Assembly: GCA_023229435.1 (NCBI GenBank)
Contig: JALNZF010000016.1
Span: 4,928 to 68,927 of the forward strand
DNA from: Nitrospirota bacterium
Lineage (GTDB): Bacteria; Nitrospirota; UBA9217
Length of the DNA stretch: 64,000 nucleotides
Direction of reading: 5' to 3'
Numbering within the stretch: the stretch's first letter is position 1; the number at the start of each line of letters is the position of its first letter. The notes beneath the pieces were generated by a model. The model saw only the letters and a program-made list of their open reading frames with translations, did not search any database and was not told the DNA's origin. This document shows, in pieces, positions 8,732-17,948 of the stretch. The translations under genes and the position numbers were made by a program.

Positions 8732-10546
8732 GTGGATCAGCAGCAGGACAACTTAACCGGCATCCAGCGAAGGCTTCCGTTCCTGGCGGCCTTCATCATC
8801 CTTCTTGCCGTGGTCCTCTTTATCCGCCTCTGGTATCTTCAGGCGATCAAGGGAGCGTTTTACCATGAACAGGCGGAGAACAACCGCATACGACCCGTGA
8901 AGCTCAGGCCTCCGCGGGGCATCATCTACGACCGCAGCGGCAGGCCGCTCGTCGAGAATGAGCTGGTGTTCGATGTCTCGCTGATCCCGGAAGACACCCT
9001 GGACCTTGACGCCACGATCGAGAAGTTGTCGGCAATCGTCAAGATCGCTCCGGATTCCATCAGGAAAGTGCTTGACGACGCGACTGCTGTCAGGACAACG
9101 TATGATCCCGTGAAGATCCGGGAAGAGGCGCCCTGGGACGAGGTGGCCAGGGTCGAATCCCATCAGGATGACCTGCCCGGGGCGATCATCGAGCCTGAGC
9201 ATCGCAGGCATTATCCCTATGCGGGACTGGCTGCTCACCAGCTCGGCTATATCGGCAAGGTATCGCCCTCCCAGCACAAGAAAGAGCAGACGGATCTCGG
9301 TATTTTGACGGGCCAGGGGGGGGTGGAAAAGGTCTATGATAAGCTGTTGCGCGGGGTTGCGGGCAGGCGCATGATCCAGGTGAACGCCGCGGGCAGGAAG
9401 GTGAAAGACCTCGGTATCGAGGAGCCAAGACCCGGCACGGACATCTACCTCACCATCGACCTCGATGCGCAGAAAGCCGCCGAAGAAGGGCTCGGCAGCC
9501 GGGCCGGGGCCGTTGTGGCGATGGACCCGAACACCGGTGAGATCCTCGCGCTCGCAAGCCACCCTGCGTATGACCCGAACATCTTTCCCCCGGGGATCTC
9601 GCCAAAGGACTGGGTGAAGCTTATGAACGACCCGAGTCACCCGATGTACAACCGCGCGATCCAGAGCGTGTATCCGCCCGGCTCCACGTTCAAGATCATC
9701 GTGGCGCTGGCCGGCCTGGATTCCGGCGTGATCAAGCTTGATGATTCCGTAACGTGCAAGGGGTTCCTCATGGGTGGCAGGCGCGCTTTCCGGTGCTGGA
9801 AAAAAGGCGGGCATGGTCCGGTATCGTTCCACCAGGCGCTCGTCGAGTCATGCGATGTCTACTTCTATACCATGGGAGAGCGCATCGGCTGGGACCGCGT
9901 AGCCGAGTACGCGCGAAAACTCGGCCTTGGGAGTCTGACCGGCATCCTTTTGCCTGACGAAAAACCGGGGCTTATTCCCACGACAGCGTGGAAGAAGAAA
10001 CGGACCGGCGAAGCCTGGTATCCGGGAGACACGTTCATCAATTCCATCGGCCAGGGCTTCGTCCTCGTCAGCCCCATCCAGGCCTGCCAGATGATGAGTG
10101 CGGTTGCGAACGGCGGTCATTTCTATCGCCCCCTGTTGCTTAAGCGGACCAGGAACCGGGAGACCGGGGAAGTGCACGTGTTTTCTCCGGAACACACAAG
10201 CTCGATCACGCTCGATCCCGGTGCGCTCCAGGAAGTGCAGAGTGCGCTGGTCGGCGTGGTCAATGAACCAGGCGGTACCGCTCATGGGGCTGCTACTCCG
10301 CTCGCCGTTGTCGCCGGCAAGACAGGCACGGCCCAGGTCATTGCGCAGAAGGTTGCCGGCCGCAAGCTGTCGGCAGAGACGCAGGACCACGCATGGTTCA
10401 TTGCCTACGCGCCGGTCGTCCGCCCGAAGATCGCCGTGGCCGTGCTCGTGGAACACGGCGGGCACGGTGGCAGCGCCGCGGCTCCCATAGCGAGAAAAGT
10501 CATTGAGGAGTACCTGAAAAATGTTGACCCAAAGACGGTTCGATAA
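8732..10546 (+). CDS. mrdA: Penicillin-binding protein 2 (peptidoglycan D,D-transpeptidase)
   Basis: Class B PBP of 604 residues with one N-terminal membrane anchor (about 16-36), a pedestal domain starting RPPRGIIYDRSGRPL (about 57-71), and a C-terminal transpeptidase. Active-site motifs are intact: SxxK with Ser318 (PPGSTFK), SxN-type Ser373-Cys-Asp, and KTG at Lys530. The acyl-serine cross-links lateral-wall peptidoglycan and is the target of beta-lactams such as mecillinam in the family. GTG start at 8732, directly after the mreD stop. It overlaps rodA by 26 bases, and RodA supplies the glycosyltransferase partner. Confidence 0.96.
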   Translation: MDQQQDNLTGIQRRLPFLAAFIILLAVVLFIRLWYLQAIKGAFYHEQAENNRIRPVKLRPPRGIIYDRSGRPLVENELVFDVSLIPEDTLDLDATIEKLSAIVKIAPDSIRKVLDDATAVRTTYDPVKIREEAPWDEVARVESHQDDLPGAIIEPEHRRHYPYAGLAAHQLGYIGKVSPSQHKKEQTDLGILTGQGGVEKVYDKLLRGVAGRRMIQVNAAGRKVKDLGIEEPRPGTDIYLTIDLDAQKAAEEGLGSRAGAVVAMDPNTGEILALASHPAYDPNIFPPGISPKDWVKLMNDPSHPMYNRAIQSVYPPGSTFKIIVALAGLDSGVIKLDDSVTCKGFLMGGRRAFRCWKKGGHGPVSFHQALVESCDVYFYTMGERIGWDRVAEYARKLGLGSLTGILLPDEKPGLIPTTAWKKKRTGEAWYPGDTFINSIGQGFVLVSPIQACQMMSAVANGGHFYRPLLLKRTRNRETGEVHVFSPEHTSSITLDPGALQEVQSALVGVVNEPGGTAHGAATPLAVVAGKTGTAQVIAQKVAGRKLSAETQDHAWFIAYAPVVRPKIAVAVLVEHGGHGGSAAAPIARKVIEEYLKNVDPKTVR

Positions 10547-11651
10547 TCTGCCCTGGGGAATGGTGTTCCTTGTGTTTATTATCGCGCTCATCGGCATTGC
10601 GGCGGTGTACAGCGCTACCTACACGTCGAGGGGCCCATCGTCCCTGTTCACCAAACAGATCGCATGGGTTTCCATCGGCCTGCTGGTCATGTTCCTCGCG
10701 CTCATCCCCGACTATCACACCGTGGGACGCTATGCCTATGTGCTCTACGCAGTCTCGCTCGTGCTCCTGTTCCTTGTCATGGTCATGGGCAAAGCCGGCA
10801 TGGGAGCGCAGCGCTGGCTCGCCATAGGTCCTTTCGCGTTCCAGCCCTCGGAGCTCGCAAAACTTTCGCTCGTGCTTGCCCTCGCGCGGTACTTTGCCGA
10901 GGACCCGAAACAGGGAGACTATGAGCTCAAGGACCTGGCCATTCCGGCGGTCATGGTCATGGTTCCGCTCATGCTCGTGCTCAAGCAGCCGGACCTGGGG
11001 ACCGCGCTCATGCTGTTACTGTCGTCGTCCATCATCATTCTGCTCGCCGGCATCCGCCTGCGGTCAGTCGTGGTCGTGCTTCTCATCGGGGCAATGGTCG
11101 CGACCCTGGTTTTTGCGGTCTCGCCGGTGCGCCACAAGATCTGGGGTTCGCTGAAGCCATACCAGCAGAACCGGATCAAGGCATTCATCGACCCGAGCTC
11201 GGACCCGCTCGGGAGCGGCTACCACGCGAACCAGTCCAAGATCTCCGTGGGTTCGGGCCAGATCACGGGCCGGGGTTACCGCAAAGGCACGCAGAGCCAG
11301 ATGGCGTTCCTGCCGGAGCGCCATACGGACTTCATCTTTGCCGTGATCTCTGAAGAGACCGGATTGGTCGGCAGCAGCAGCTTGCTTTTCCTGTATGTGC
11401 TCCTGCTGCTCAATGGCGTGGACACGGCCAAGAAAGCCAAAGACCGGATCGGCGTGCTCATGGCCGGCGGCATCGTATCCATGCTCTTGTTCTATGTGTT
11501 CATCAACATGGGCATGTCCGTAGGCATCGTGCCCGTTGTGGGAGTGCCGCTTCCCCTCGTGAGCTACGGCGGGACCTCCATCATCACGACCTTTCTCTCG
11601 CTCGGAATTCTCTTGAATATCCAGGCACGGCGGTTTATGTTGTTCTACTAA
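10521..11651 (+). CDS. rodA: Rod-shape determining protein RodA (SEDS glycosyltransferase)
   Basis: SEDS-family protein of 376 residues with about ten membrane segments. It polymerises lipid II into glycan strands together with PBP2. Family signatures are present: AIGPFAFQPSELAKL (about 96-110), KQPDLGTALMLL (about 155-166), and the C-terminal GMSVGIVPVVGVPLPLVSYG segment near 330-349. The large periplasmic loop contains GSGYHANQSKISVGSGQ, with the expected glutamine/serine pattern of RodA/FtsW. The start overlaps mrdA, indicating coupling. Last gene of the elongasome operon before a heptamer repeat. Confidence 0.96.
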   Translation: MLTQRRFDNLPWGMVFLVFIIALIGIAAVYSATYTSRGPSSLFTKQIAWVSIGLLVMFLALIPDYHTVGRYAYVLYAVSLVLLFLVMVMGKAGMGAQRWLAIGPFAFQPSELAKLSLVLALARYFAEDPKQGDYELKDLAIPAVMVMVPLMLVLKQPDLGTALMLLLSSSIIILLAGIRLRSVVVVLLIGAMVATLVFAVSPVRHKIWGSLKPYQQNRIKAFIDPSSDPLGSGYHANQSKISVGSGQITGRGYRKGTQSQMAFLPERHTDFIFAVISEETGLVGSSSLLFLYVLLLLNGVDTAKKAKDRIGVLMAGGIVSMLLFYVFINMGMSVGIVPVVGVPLPLVSYGGTSIITTFLSLGILLNIQARRFMLFY

Positions 11652-11669
11652 ATCAGGGTGTAACGTCAG

Positions 11670-11752
11670 GGTTCAGGGTTCAGAAAAGTCCGGACCTTCG
11701 GGACGTTGCCTGCTGTACCCTGAACCCTGTACCCTGGCCCCTGTCGTTTAAG
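11670..11752. repeat. Inverted heptamer array between rodA and the radical SAM gene
   Basis: The left part has GGGTTCA units (CAGGGTTCAGGGTTCAG). The right part has ACCCTGA/ACCCTGT/ACCCTGG/CCCCTGT units at exact seven-base steps. The arms are roughly complementary and separated by about 30 bases. Confidence 0.75.
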
Positions 11753-11759
11753 GAGTTCC

Positions 11760-14249
11760 ATGTACGAAGACTTTCTCCCGCTGGTCGCCAAGCCCGCACG
11801 GTATATCAACACCGAGATCAATGCAATCCACAAAGACCTGGCCCAGGTCAAGACCAGGATCTGTCTCTTTTTTCCCGACACGTACGAGATCGGCATGTCG
11901 CACCTCGGCATCCGGATCCTGTATCACATCCTGAACAACAGGCCGGACACGGCATGCGAGCGGGTCTTCTCGCCCTGGACAGACTATGAGGACCGGCTCC
12001 GCGCATCGGGAAGGCCGCTCACCAGCCTGGAGTCCAATCTGCCGCTTGCGGAATTTGACATCATCGGCATCACCCTTCAGTACGAACTCTCCTACTCAAA
12101 CATCCTGACGGGGCTGGAGCTCGCCAAGATCCCGATACGGTCCGAGGACCGCACTGATAGCCATCCGGTCATCATCGCCGGCGGCCCCTGCGCGGTGAAC
12201 CCGGAGCCGCTTTCCGATTTTATCGATGTTTTTTTCATCGGCGAGGCAGAGGAGTCCGTGCACGAGATCGTGGCTCTCCGGCAGAAACATCCGGGCAGAC
12301 AGGAATTTCTCAATGCCATCTCGAAGCTGGAAGGCTTTTACGTACCCTCGCTCGGAAAGGCGATTGTCCGCAGGCGGTATCTCAAGAGCATCGAAACCGC
12401 GCCGTATCCGGACAAGCCCCTCGTGCCGCTCATGAAGCCGATCCATGACCGGGTGACCGTCGAGGTTGCGCGCGGCTGCATCCGCGGCTGCCGGTTCTGC
12501 CAGGCCGGGATCATCTACCGGCCGTACCGGGAGCGGGGTGCCGAAACCGTGAAAGGCCTGCTCGATGGGTCGCTTTCCTGCACCGGTTATGACGAGCTTT
12601 CTCTCGCGTCACTCAGCACAGGCGACTACTCGGAGATTCAGCCGCTGATCATCGAGCTGATGGAACGGTACCGGGACAGCCGCGTTTCGGTCTCGCTCCC
12701 GTCGCTCCGCGTGGGCACGCTCACGCCGGAGATGATCAGGGCCATTGCCGGCACGCGCAAGACCGGCTTTACGCTCGCGCCCGAGGCAGGCACCGAGCGC
12801 CTGCGCAGGGTCATCAACAAGCCCGTGAGCGATCGCGACCTTCTGGACGCCGCGGAGACCATTTTCAGGAGCGGATGGAATACGATCAAGCTCTACTTCA
12901 TGATCGGCCTCCCAACCGAGACCGACGAGGATCTTGACGGCATCATCAGGCTCGCGAACGAACTCTTCAGCGTCGGCAAGCGCACGTCGAAGCGCCCGAT
13001 ACAGCTTAATATCAGCGTCTCGACCTTCGTACCCAAGCCGCACACACCCTTCCAGTGGCATGGCCAGGCGTCCATCACCGAGGTTCGGAGAAAGCAGGCC
13101 TATCTCGAAAAGGGATTGAAGAGGCGCGGCATCACGCTGAAGGGCCACAACCCCGAGACGAGCCTGCTGGAAGGGACATTCGCGCGCGGCGACCGGAAGC
13201 TCGGCAGGGTGATCGAGGAGGCTGTGCGCCTCGGCTGCCGCTTTGACGGATGGACCGAGTGTTTTGATTTCAAGAAGTGGACCGAGGCTTTTCAGAAATG
13301 CGGACTCGATGCCCCGACGTATGCCTCGCGGACGTTCGGGTTGGAGGATAAACTGCCCTGGGGTTTTGTCAAGAGCGGCGTGACCAGGGAATTTTTGAAG
13401 AGGGAATATCACCGCGCGGTGGAGGAGAAGATCACGGAGAATTGCAGGGTGGTGTGCGAACATTGCGGCATCGGATGCGCGGACGGCGGAACGAATGTGC
13501 TCGGAAGGCCGGCGGTGTTGACGACAACGAAACCGATGACGGAAGGGACCGCGTCCGCTGATCGAAAAAAACCCGCAGGAGTACCGGACATGACCAGCCG
13601 CGTCAGAATGAAGGTCACCAAGGCCGGACGCATCCGCTTTCTTTCCCATCTCGATTTCATGACCCTGTTCCATCGTGCCGTGGTCCGCGCGCAGGTGCCC
13701 GTGGCCTTTTCCCAGGGCTTCAACCCCCATTTGAAGGTCGCGTTCGGCCCGGCGCTTCCGGTGGGCATGGAGAGCGGGACGGAATACCTGGACCTGGAGA
13801 TCGATCCGTTCGCGGATTTGCTCCAGATCACCAGGAGTCTGAACAGCACCCTGCCGGAGGGCGTCAGGATCCTTGAATCAAAGGTTGTTGCGAAGAAAGC
13901 GCCGTCCCTGTCAGGCAGCATCAGCAGATACACGTACGAGGTCGCCGTTGGAGCCCAGCATCGGGATGGGACCTCCGAGCGGGTGAAGGATTTTCTGTCC
14001 CGGACATCGGTGATCGTTTCAAAAGAGGGGAAGCAGAAGGACATCCGCCCGTGCATTGAGTCGATCACCGAGGGTCTTGGAAGCCTCGTCTGCACGCTGG
14101 TCGATCACGACCAGCTCAAGCCGCGCATGCAGGATGTGATCGAGCGCCTGTTCAACATCGGGAAAGATCAGTCCGTGCTCTTCAGGGTAAAACGCGTCGG
14201 AATGTACTGCAAGGAAAAGGACCAGTGGGTAAGCCCGATGTCGTTTTAA
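11760..14249 (+). CDS. TIGR03960-type B12-binding/radical SAM protein fused to DUF2344 domain
   Basis: Protein of 829 residues. Residues 1-200 resemble a cobalamin-binding-like region (YEIGMSHLGIRILYHILN). Residues 225-460 are a radical SAM core with the 4Fe-4S cysteines Cys240, Cys244 and Cys247 in CIRGCRFC. A cysteine cluster near 560-575 (CRVVCEHCGIGC) may hold a further metal. From about residue 617 a DUF2344/TIGR03936 domain begins (VTKAGRIRFLSHLDFM...FSQGFNPH). In many genomes the two parts are separate adjacent genes, and the pair is often encoded next to rng and ribosomal protein genes; here rng follows directly. The substrate is unknown. A role in RNA modification or ribosome maintenance is only a guess from the neighbours. 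Confidence 0.88.
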   Translation: MYEDFLPLVAKPARYINTEINAIHKDLAQVKTRICLFFPDTYEIGMSHLGIRILYHILNNRPDTACERVFSPWTDYEDRLRASGRPLTSLESNLPLAEFDIIGITLQYELSYSNILTGLELAKIPIRSEDRTDSHPVIIAGGPCAVNPEPLSDFIDVFFIGEAEESVHEIVALRQKHPGRQEFLNAISKLEGFYVPSLGKAIVRRRYLKSIETAPYPDKPLVPLMKPIHDRVTVEVARGCIRGCRFCQAGIIYRPYRERGAETVKGLLDGSLSCTGYDELSLASLSTGDYSEIQPLIIELMERYRDSRVSVSLPSLRVGTLTPEMIRAIAGTRKTGFTLAPEAGTERLRRVINKPVSDRDLLDAAETIFRSGWNTIKLYFMIGLPTETDEDLDGIIRLANELFSVGKRTSKRPIQLNISVSTFVPKPHTPFQWHGQASITEVRRKQAYLEKGLKRRGITLKGHNPETSLLEGTFARGDRKLGRVIEEAVRLGCRFDGWTECFDFKKWTEAFQKCGLDAPTYASRTFGLEDKLPWGFVKSGVTREFLKREYHRAVEEKITENCRVVCEHCGIGCADGGTNVLGRPAVLTTTKPMTEGTASADRKKPAGVPDMTSRVRMKVTKAGRIRFLSHLDFMTLFHRAVVRAQVPVAFSQGFNPHLKVAFGPALPVGMESGTEYLDLEIDPFADLLQITRSLNSTLPEGVRILESKVVAKKAPSLSGSISRYTYEVAVGAQHRDGTSERVKDFLSRTSVIVSKEGKQKDIRPCIESITEGLGSLVCTLVDHDQLKPRMQDVIERLFNIGKDQSVLFRVKRVGMYCKEKDQWVSPMSF

Positions 14250-14304
14250 GGACCGGTTCAGTTACAGATTGATGATTCGTAATAAGTCGAAATCTTGTTA
14301 ATTC

Positions 14305-14411
14305 CGTCATTCCCGCCCCTGCTTGAATCTTGCTGGGGCAGGTTCCAACGGGAATCCAGTCTTTTCATGCAGATGTTTGACCCTGGATACCCGCGTTCGC
14401 GGGTATGACGA
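14305..14411. repeat. Inverted intergenic repeat, CGTCATTCCCG type
   Basis: Begins CGTCATTCCCGCCCCTGC, has GGGAATCCAGTCTTT in the middle, and ends with CTGGATACCCGCG TTCG CGGGTATGACG. Very similar to the element at 21545. Located upstream of rng. The terminal CCCGCGTTCGCGGG is a compact hairpin. Confidence 0.8.
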
Positions 14412-14508
14412 CTTCTTATTTTTGCAACGCTCTCAATTTTCCTCCTTGTATTCAATCCTCACCTATTATAAAATAGGTTTTACAAAGAACCGTCATGAAG
14501 GAGACACA

Positions 14509-16014
14509 ATGTCATCTGAGATCATCGTAAACGCGGGCCGTGAGGAGACGCGCGTCGCGCTTCTGGAGAACGGCCTGGTCACGGAAATATACATAGACCG
14601 CAAGAAGGACCGCGGCGTCGCAGGCAATGTGTACAAAGGGCGCGTGATGAAGGTCCTCCCGGGCATGCAGGCGTCTTTCGTTGACATCGGGCTGGAGAAA
14701 GCCGCCTTTCTCTACGTGGGCGATGTGTTCGACAGCACGTCGGAATATACGCCCCTGATGGAGGACGAGGGTCTTGAGCTCGAGGTCGAGCCCAAGCGGA
14801 AACGCTCTCACGCCACCCAGATCGAGGACCTTCTGCAGGAAGGTCAGGATATCCTGGTCCAGGTCTCGAAGGAACCGATCAGCACCAAGGGCGCGCGTGT
14901 GACGACCTACATCAGCATCCCCGGCCGCTATCTGGTCATGATGCCGGGCGTCAACCACATCGGCGTCTCTCGCCGGATCGAGGACGTCGAGGAACGGAAC
15001 CGGCTCCGGGAGATCGTTAGCAGGCACCGGAAGCCGAACACGGGCTACATCATCCGGACCGCAAGCCAGGGCAGAAGCGAGGATGATTTCATTGCCGACG
15101 TCGAGTTCCTCTCGCGGCTGTGGGAGACCATCCTGAGGAAAAAGGAGAAGACCTCGGCCCCGGCGCTGATGCACAACGAGCTCGACCTTGTCTTTCGGGT
15201 GATCCGCGACGTTTTCACCCGTGACGTGGACAAGCTGGTCATCGACGCCCCCGAGGAATACGATCGGGTGAAAGAGTTCGTGGACTCCTACCTCCCCCAG
15301 CTCGGAAGGCGCGTGAAACCCTATGAAGGCGACGACCCAATCTTCGAGCACTACGGCGTGGAGATCGAGATCTCGCGGGCCCTCGGCAGAAAGGTCTGGC
15401 TCAAGTCAGGCGGGTACATCATTCTTGACCAGACCGAGGCCCTCACCACGATCGACGTGAACACCGGCAGGTACGTGGGCAAGCGCTCCCTCGAAGACAC
15501 GATCCTCAAGACCAACCTCGAGGCGGTGCGGGAGATCGCCTACCAGCTCCGGCTCCGGAACATCGGCGGGATCCTCATTCTCGATTTCATCGACATGGAA
15601 CGCGAGGACAACCGGCGCAAGGTGTACGCGGCCCTCCAGGAGGCGCTCGAGAACGACAAGGCCAAGACGACCATATCGCACATCTCGCCCATCGGGCTGA
15701 TCGAGATGACGCGCAAGCGCATTCGCGAGAGCCTGGGACGAACGCTGTGCGACACCTGCCCCTACTGCGAAGGACGCGGATACATCAAGTCCAGCCGCAC
15801 CATCTGCTACGAGGTCTTTCGCGAGCTTCGCAGGGCCTTTGCCGGAGCCGAGGAAAAGAAGGCGCTCGTGACCGTAAACTCCGTGGTCGCCGATATGATG
15901 TACGATGAAGAGCGGCAGGGCGTGGAGGAACTGGAAAAGGAATTTCAAAAGAAGATCGTGATCAAAGCCGACCCCAACCTGCACCAGGAACAGTACGAAG
16001 TGTTGATGGTGTAG
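14509..16014 (+). CDS. rng: Ribonuclease E/G family endoribonuclease
   Basis: Protein of 501 residues matching RNase G length. The S1 RNA-binding domain is at about 38-125 (GNVYKGRVMKVLPGMQASFVDIG). The catalytic DNase-I-like domain carries TIDVNTGRYVG near residues 314-324, with metal-binding Asp, and DFIDME (about 358-363). The zinc-link CDTCPYC (about 415-421) joins protomers. It makes 5'-end-dependent cuts in single-stranded RNA for rRNA maturation and mRNA decay. The long C-terminal scaffold of RNase E is absent. The ATG at 14509 is chosen over an upstream in-frame start because AAGGAGA lies just before it and the upstream codons are inside the repeat at 14305. Confidence 0.94.
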   Translation: MSSEIIVNAGREETRVALLENGLVTEIYIDRKKDRGVAGNVYKGRVMKVLPGMQASFVDIGLEKAAFLYVGDVFDSTSEYTPLMEDEGLELEVEPKRKRSHATQIEDLLQEGQDILVQVSKEPISTKGARVTTYISIPGRYLVMMPGVNHIGVSRRIEDVEERNRLREIVSRHRKPNTGYIIRTASQGRSEDDFIADVEFLSRLWETILRKKEKTSAPALMHNELDLVFRVIRDVFTRDVDKLVIDAPEEYDRVKEFVDSYLPQLGRRVKPYEGDDPIFEHYGVEIEISRALGRKVWLKSGGYIILDQTEALTTIDVNTGRYVGKRSLEDTILKTNLEAVREIAYQLRLRNIGGILILDFIDMEREDNRRKVYAALQEALENDKAKTTISHISPIGLIEMTRKRIRESLGRTLCDTCPYCEGRGYIKSSRTICYEVFRELRRAFAGAEEKKALVTVNSVVADMMYDEERQGVEELEKEFQKKIVIKADPNLHQEQYEVLMV

Positions 16015-16141
16015 TTCCGAGTGTCCGCTTTTCAGGAATAGCCTTTGTTGCATGACATTTCTCTTGATTTTTTCACCCAGTAATACGATAATGGCCGCCG
16101 TTACGCACACATTCTTTTTTAATCCGGGGAGGTAAGTCACC

Positions 16142-16795
16142 ATGAGGATCATTCTGTTAGGAGCACCGGGCGCGGGCAAGGGCACGGTGGCAAAACTGTT
16201 GACAGCACTGGACGGCTCGGTCCAGATCTCGACAGGAGATATTCTGCGCGGCGCGGTAAAGGCCGGCACCGCGCTCGGCAAAGAAGCGCAGGGCTACATG
16301 GACCGGGGCGACCTGGTGCCCGATTCATTGATCATGGGCATCATGGAGCAGCGGCTCAAGGAGAAGGACTGCCAGAAGGGTTTTCTCCTCGACGGCTTCC
16401 CGAGGACGATTCCGCAAGCCGACGCTCTCGATGCGATCCTGAATAAGCTGAACATCAAGCTCGATCTCGTGGCGAGCATCGAGGTCCCGCGTGAGGTGAT
16501 CCTCGACCGATTGACCACGCGCAGGACCTGTTCCAATTCTTCCTGCCAGGAGATCTACAACATCAAGAGCAATCCGCCGGCCCCCGGCGACAAGTGCAAG
16601 AAGTGCGGCAGCCCCACGATCCAGCGCGCTGACGAGACCGTGGAGGCCATCAGCAAGCGTCTCGACGTGTACAATGAGAAGACCGCGCCGCTCATGGGCT
16701 ACTACCAGAAGAAGGGCATGCTGCTCACCATACGCGAGTCCGGCAGCGATGGTGTGGTGAAGGCGATTCAGAAGGGGATCGCGGCGAAAAAATAG
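16142..16795 (+). CDS. adk: Adenylate kinase
   Basis: Long-form adenylate kinase of 217 residues catalysing ATP + AMP = 2 ADP. P-loop GAPGAGKGT is at residues 7-15, the AMP-binding segment DGFPRT is near 84-89, and RRADE-like QRADETVEAISKRL follows the LID. The LID carries four cysteines in a zinc-type arrangement, but the first pair is CSNSSC (CX4C) rather than the usual CX2C. The second pair is CKKC. SD GGGGAGG lies eight bases upstream of the ATG. The gene is closed by the terminator at 16872. Cytoplasmic and essential. In many genomes adk follows secY; here it follows rng. Confidence 0.95.
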   Translation: MRIILLGAPGAGKGTVAKLLTALDGSVQISTGDILRGAVKAGTALGKEAQGYMDRGDLVPDSLIMGIMEQRLKEKDCQKGFLLDGFPRTIPQADALDAILNKLNIKLDLVASIEVPREVILDRLTTRRTCSNSSCQEIYNIKSNPPAPGDKCKKCGSPTIQRADETVEAISKRLDVYNEKTAPLMGYYQKKGMLLTIRESGSDGVVKAIQKGIAAKK

Positions 16796-16871
16796 CGCGC
16801 ATTGCGCGCTATCCTGAGCGCGTCGAAAGACTCAGGGCGCAGAGCAGAGCGAAGGATATTGGTTACACAGC

Positions 16872-16910
16872 AAAGGCGGGATGAAAGCATCCCGCCTTTT
16901 TTATTTTTAT
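16872..16910 (+). terminator. Strong intrinsic terminator after adk
   Basis: Perfect 12-bp stem AAAGGCGGGATG / CATCCCGCCTTT (16872-16883 with 16888-16899), four-base loop AAAG, then a T-rich run TTTATTTTTAT. Ends the mreB-to-adk direction. Confidence 0.93.
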
Positions 16911-17017
16911 TGCGCGGCCACGGTTCTGAGTTTCACCGTCAGATTAAAAGCGCCTATTGTGGCAACACGTGATCGAAAACCTGCGTCCAGCGCCGTATGT
17001 CTGATGGAGCCTCTATT

Positions 17018-17533
17018 TTACTTTGACAGTGTTTCGCCGATCTTTTTCACGAGGCGTTCATTGAGCTCTTCGGCGCATTTGGTCCAGTCTCTCGTGGTGC
17101 TGTCCTCATCATCATACGACAGGGCCACCTTGCCGCTCGATCCAGATAGTTCATAATGGTTCTTGAGTATTGTGGTGCCGGCCATCATGCCGACCCAAAA
17201 GCGCGCCGCCCCGCTTACCATCCGCAAATCATTGATCCTGACGGTTACGAGATAATTTGCAGAGCCGGGGACATATTGGTTGCGTTTCTGGATCAGCGTC
17301 GGATTATAGCCTGCGTCCTTCAGCATTTCGATCAGATTCTCTTCCATGAACTGACCCATTTCATTCCGGTCCTTGCTTTCGTCCTCTTTCATGTCGCTCT
17401 TGATCCCCCGGTCCAAGAGCACAAAGATCGCTACCTGCTTGCCGTCCTGAATGACAGGTCCTTTTGACGCACACCCGAAGACGAGTGAGGCAACTATTGC
17501 AACCACTGCGACTGCAACAAACTGTCTTTTCAT
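17018..17533 (-). CDS. Lipoprotein, DUF4410-like
   Basis: Protein of 171 residues with a type II signal peptide: positively charged MKRQ, a hydrophobic core, then lipobox LVFGC with Cys about residue 20. The mature part has a RGIKSDMKEDESKDRN charged segment, a beta/alpha pattern (YLVTVRINDLRMVSGAARFWVGMMAG, about 106-131), and a C-terminal helix with LVKKIGETL, resembling DUF4410-type lipoproteins. The start at 17533 is preferred over an upstream ATG-like start because GAGGAGGATATTGTC precedes it. Likely anchored in the outer or inner membrane. Function unknown. Confidence 0.78.
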   Translation of the reverse strand: MKRQFVAVAVVAIVASLVFGCASKGPVIQDGKQVAIFVLLDRGIKSDMKEDESKDRNEMGQFMEENLIEMLKDAGYNPTLIQKRNQYVPGSANYLVTVRINDLRMVSGAARFWVGMMAGTTILKNHYELSGSSGKVALSYDDEDSTTRDWTKCAEELNERLVKKIGETLSK

Positions 17534-17572
17534 GACAATATCCTCCTCATAGAGTAGTTTCTGAAACAACAT

Positions 17573-17948
17573 GACGATCAGAAAATGCGTATGTGTGAAT
17601 TACCAGGAAGCATATCATACATAACACGAAACGCGCTGATAATCTTATCGCTGTCGACCGGTCATATAGATACGCTGTTCTTTGTTATCAAACGAATAGC
17701 GGTATCATATGGAAAACAATATAGCATAAAATGATCATCAGGGAAATAATATTCATGAAAGTGATATATGATGTTCAGAAACGATTTCTCGATAACATTG
17801 CTGACGCCCTGTCATGTCCGACCCCGTTTAAAGTGCTGCCTCACGAACCTAAATTGCGGCCATGCTTCTCGAGGAATTACTTGCCTTTGAAATAACTTTA
17901 TGGAATAATCCACTCAAAAATACCTCGCATGTCCCTCCTGGAGAAACT
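17573..17948. other. AT-rich intergenic region
   Basis: About 375 bases, richer in A/T than the flanks, between the lipoprotein start and the HerA-like fragment. No gene or clear terminator was seen. A possible promoter for either flank cannot be assigned with confidence. Confidence 0.5.

Noticed and set aside
12609..13730. Minus-strand frame of 373 codons
   Set aside because: Antisense shadow of the radical SAM gene.
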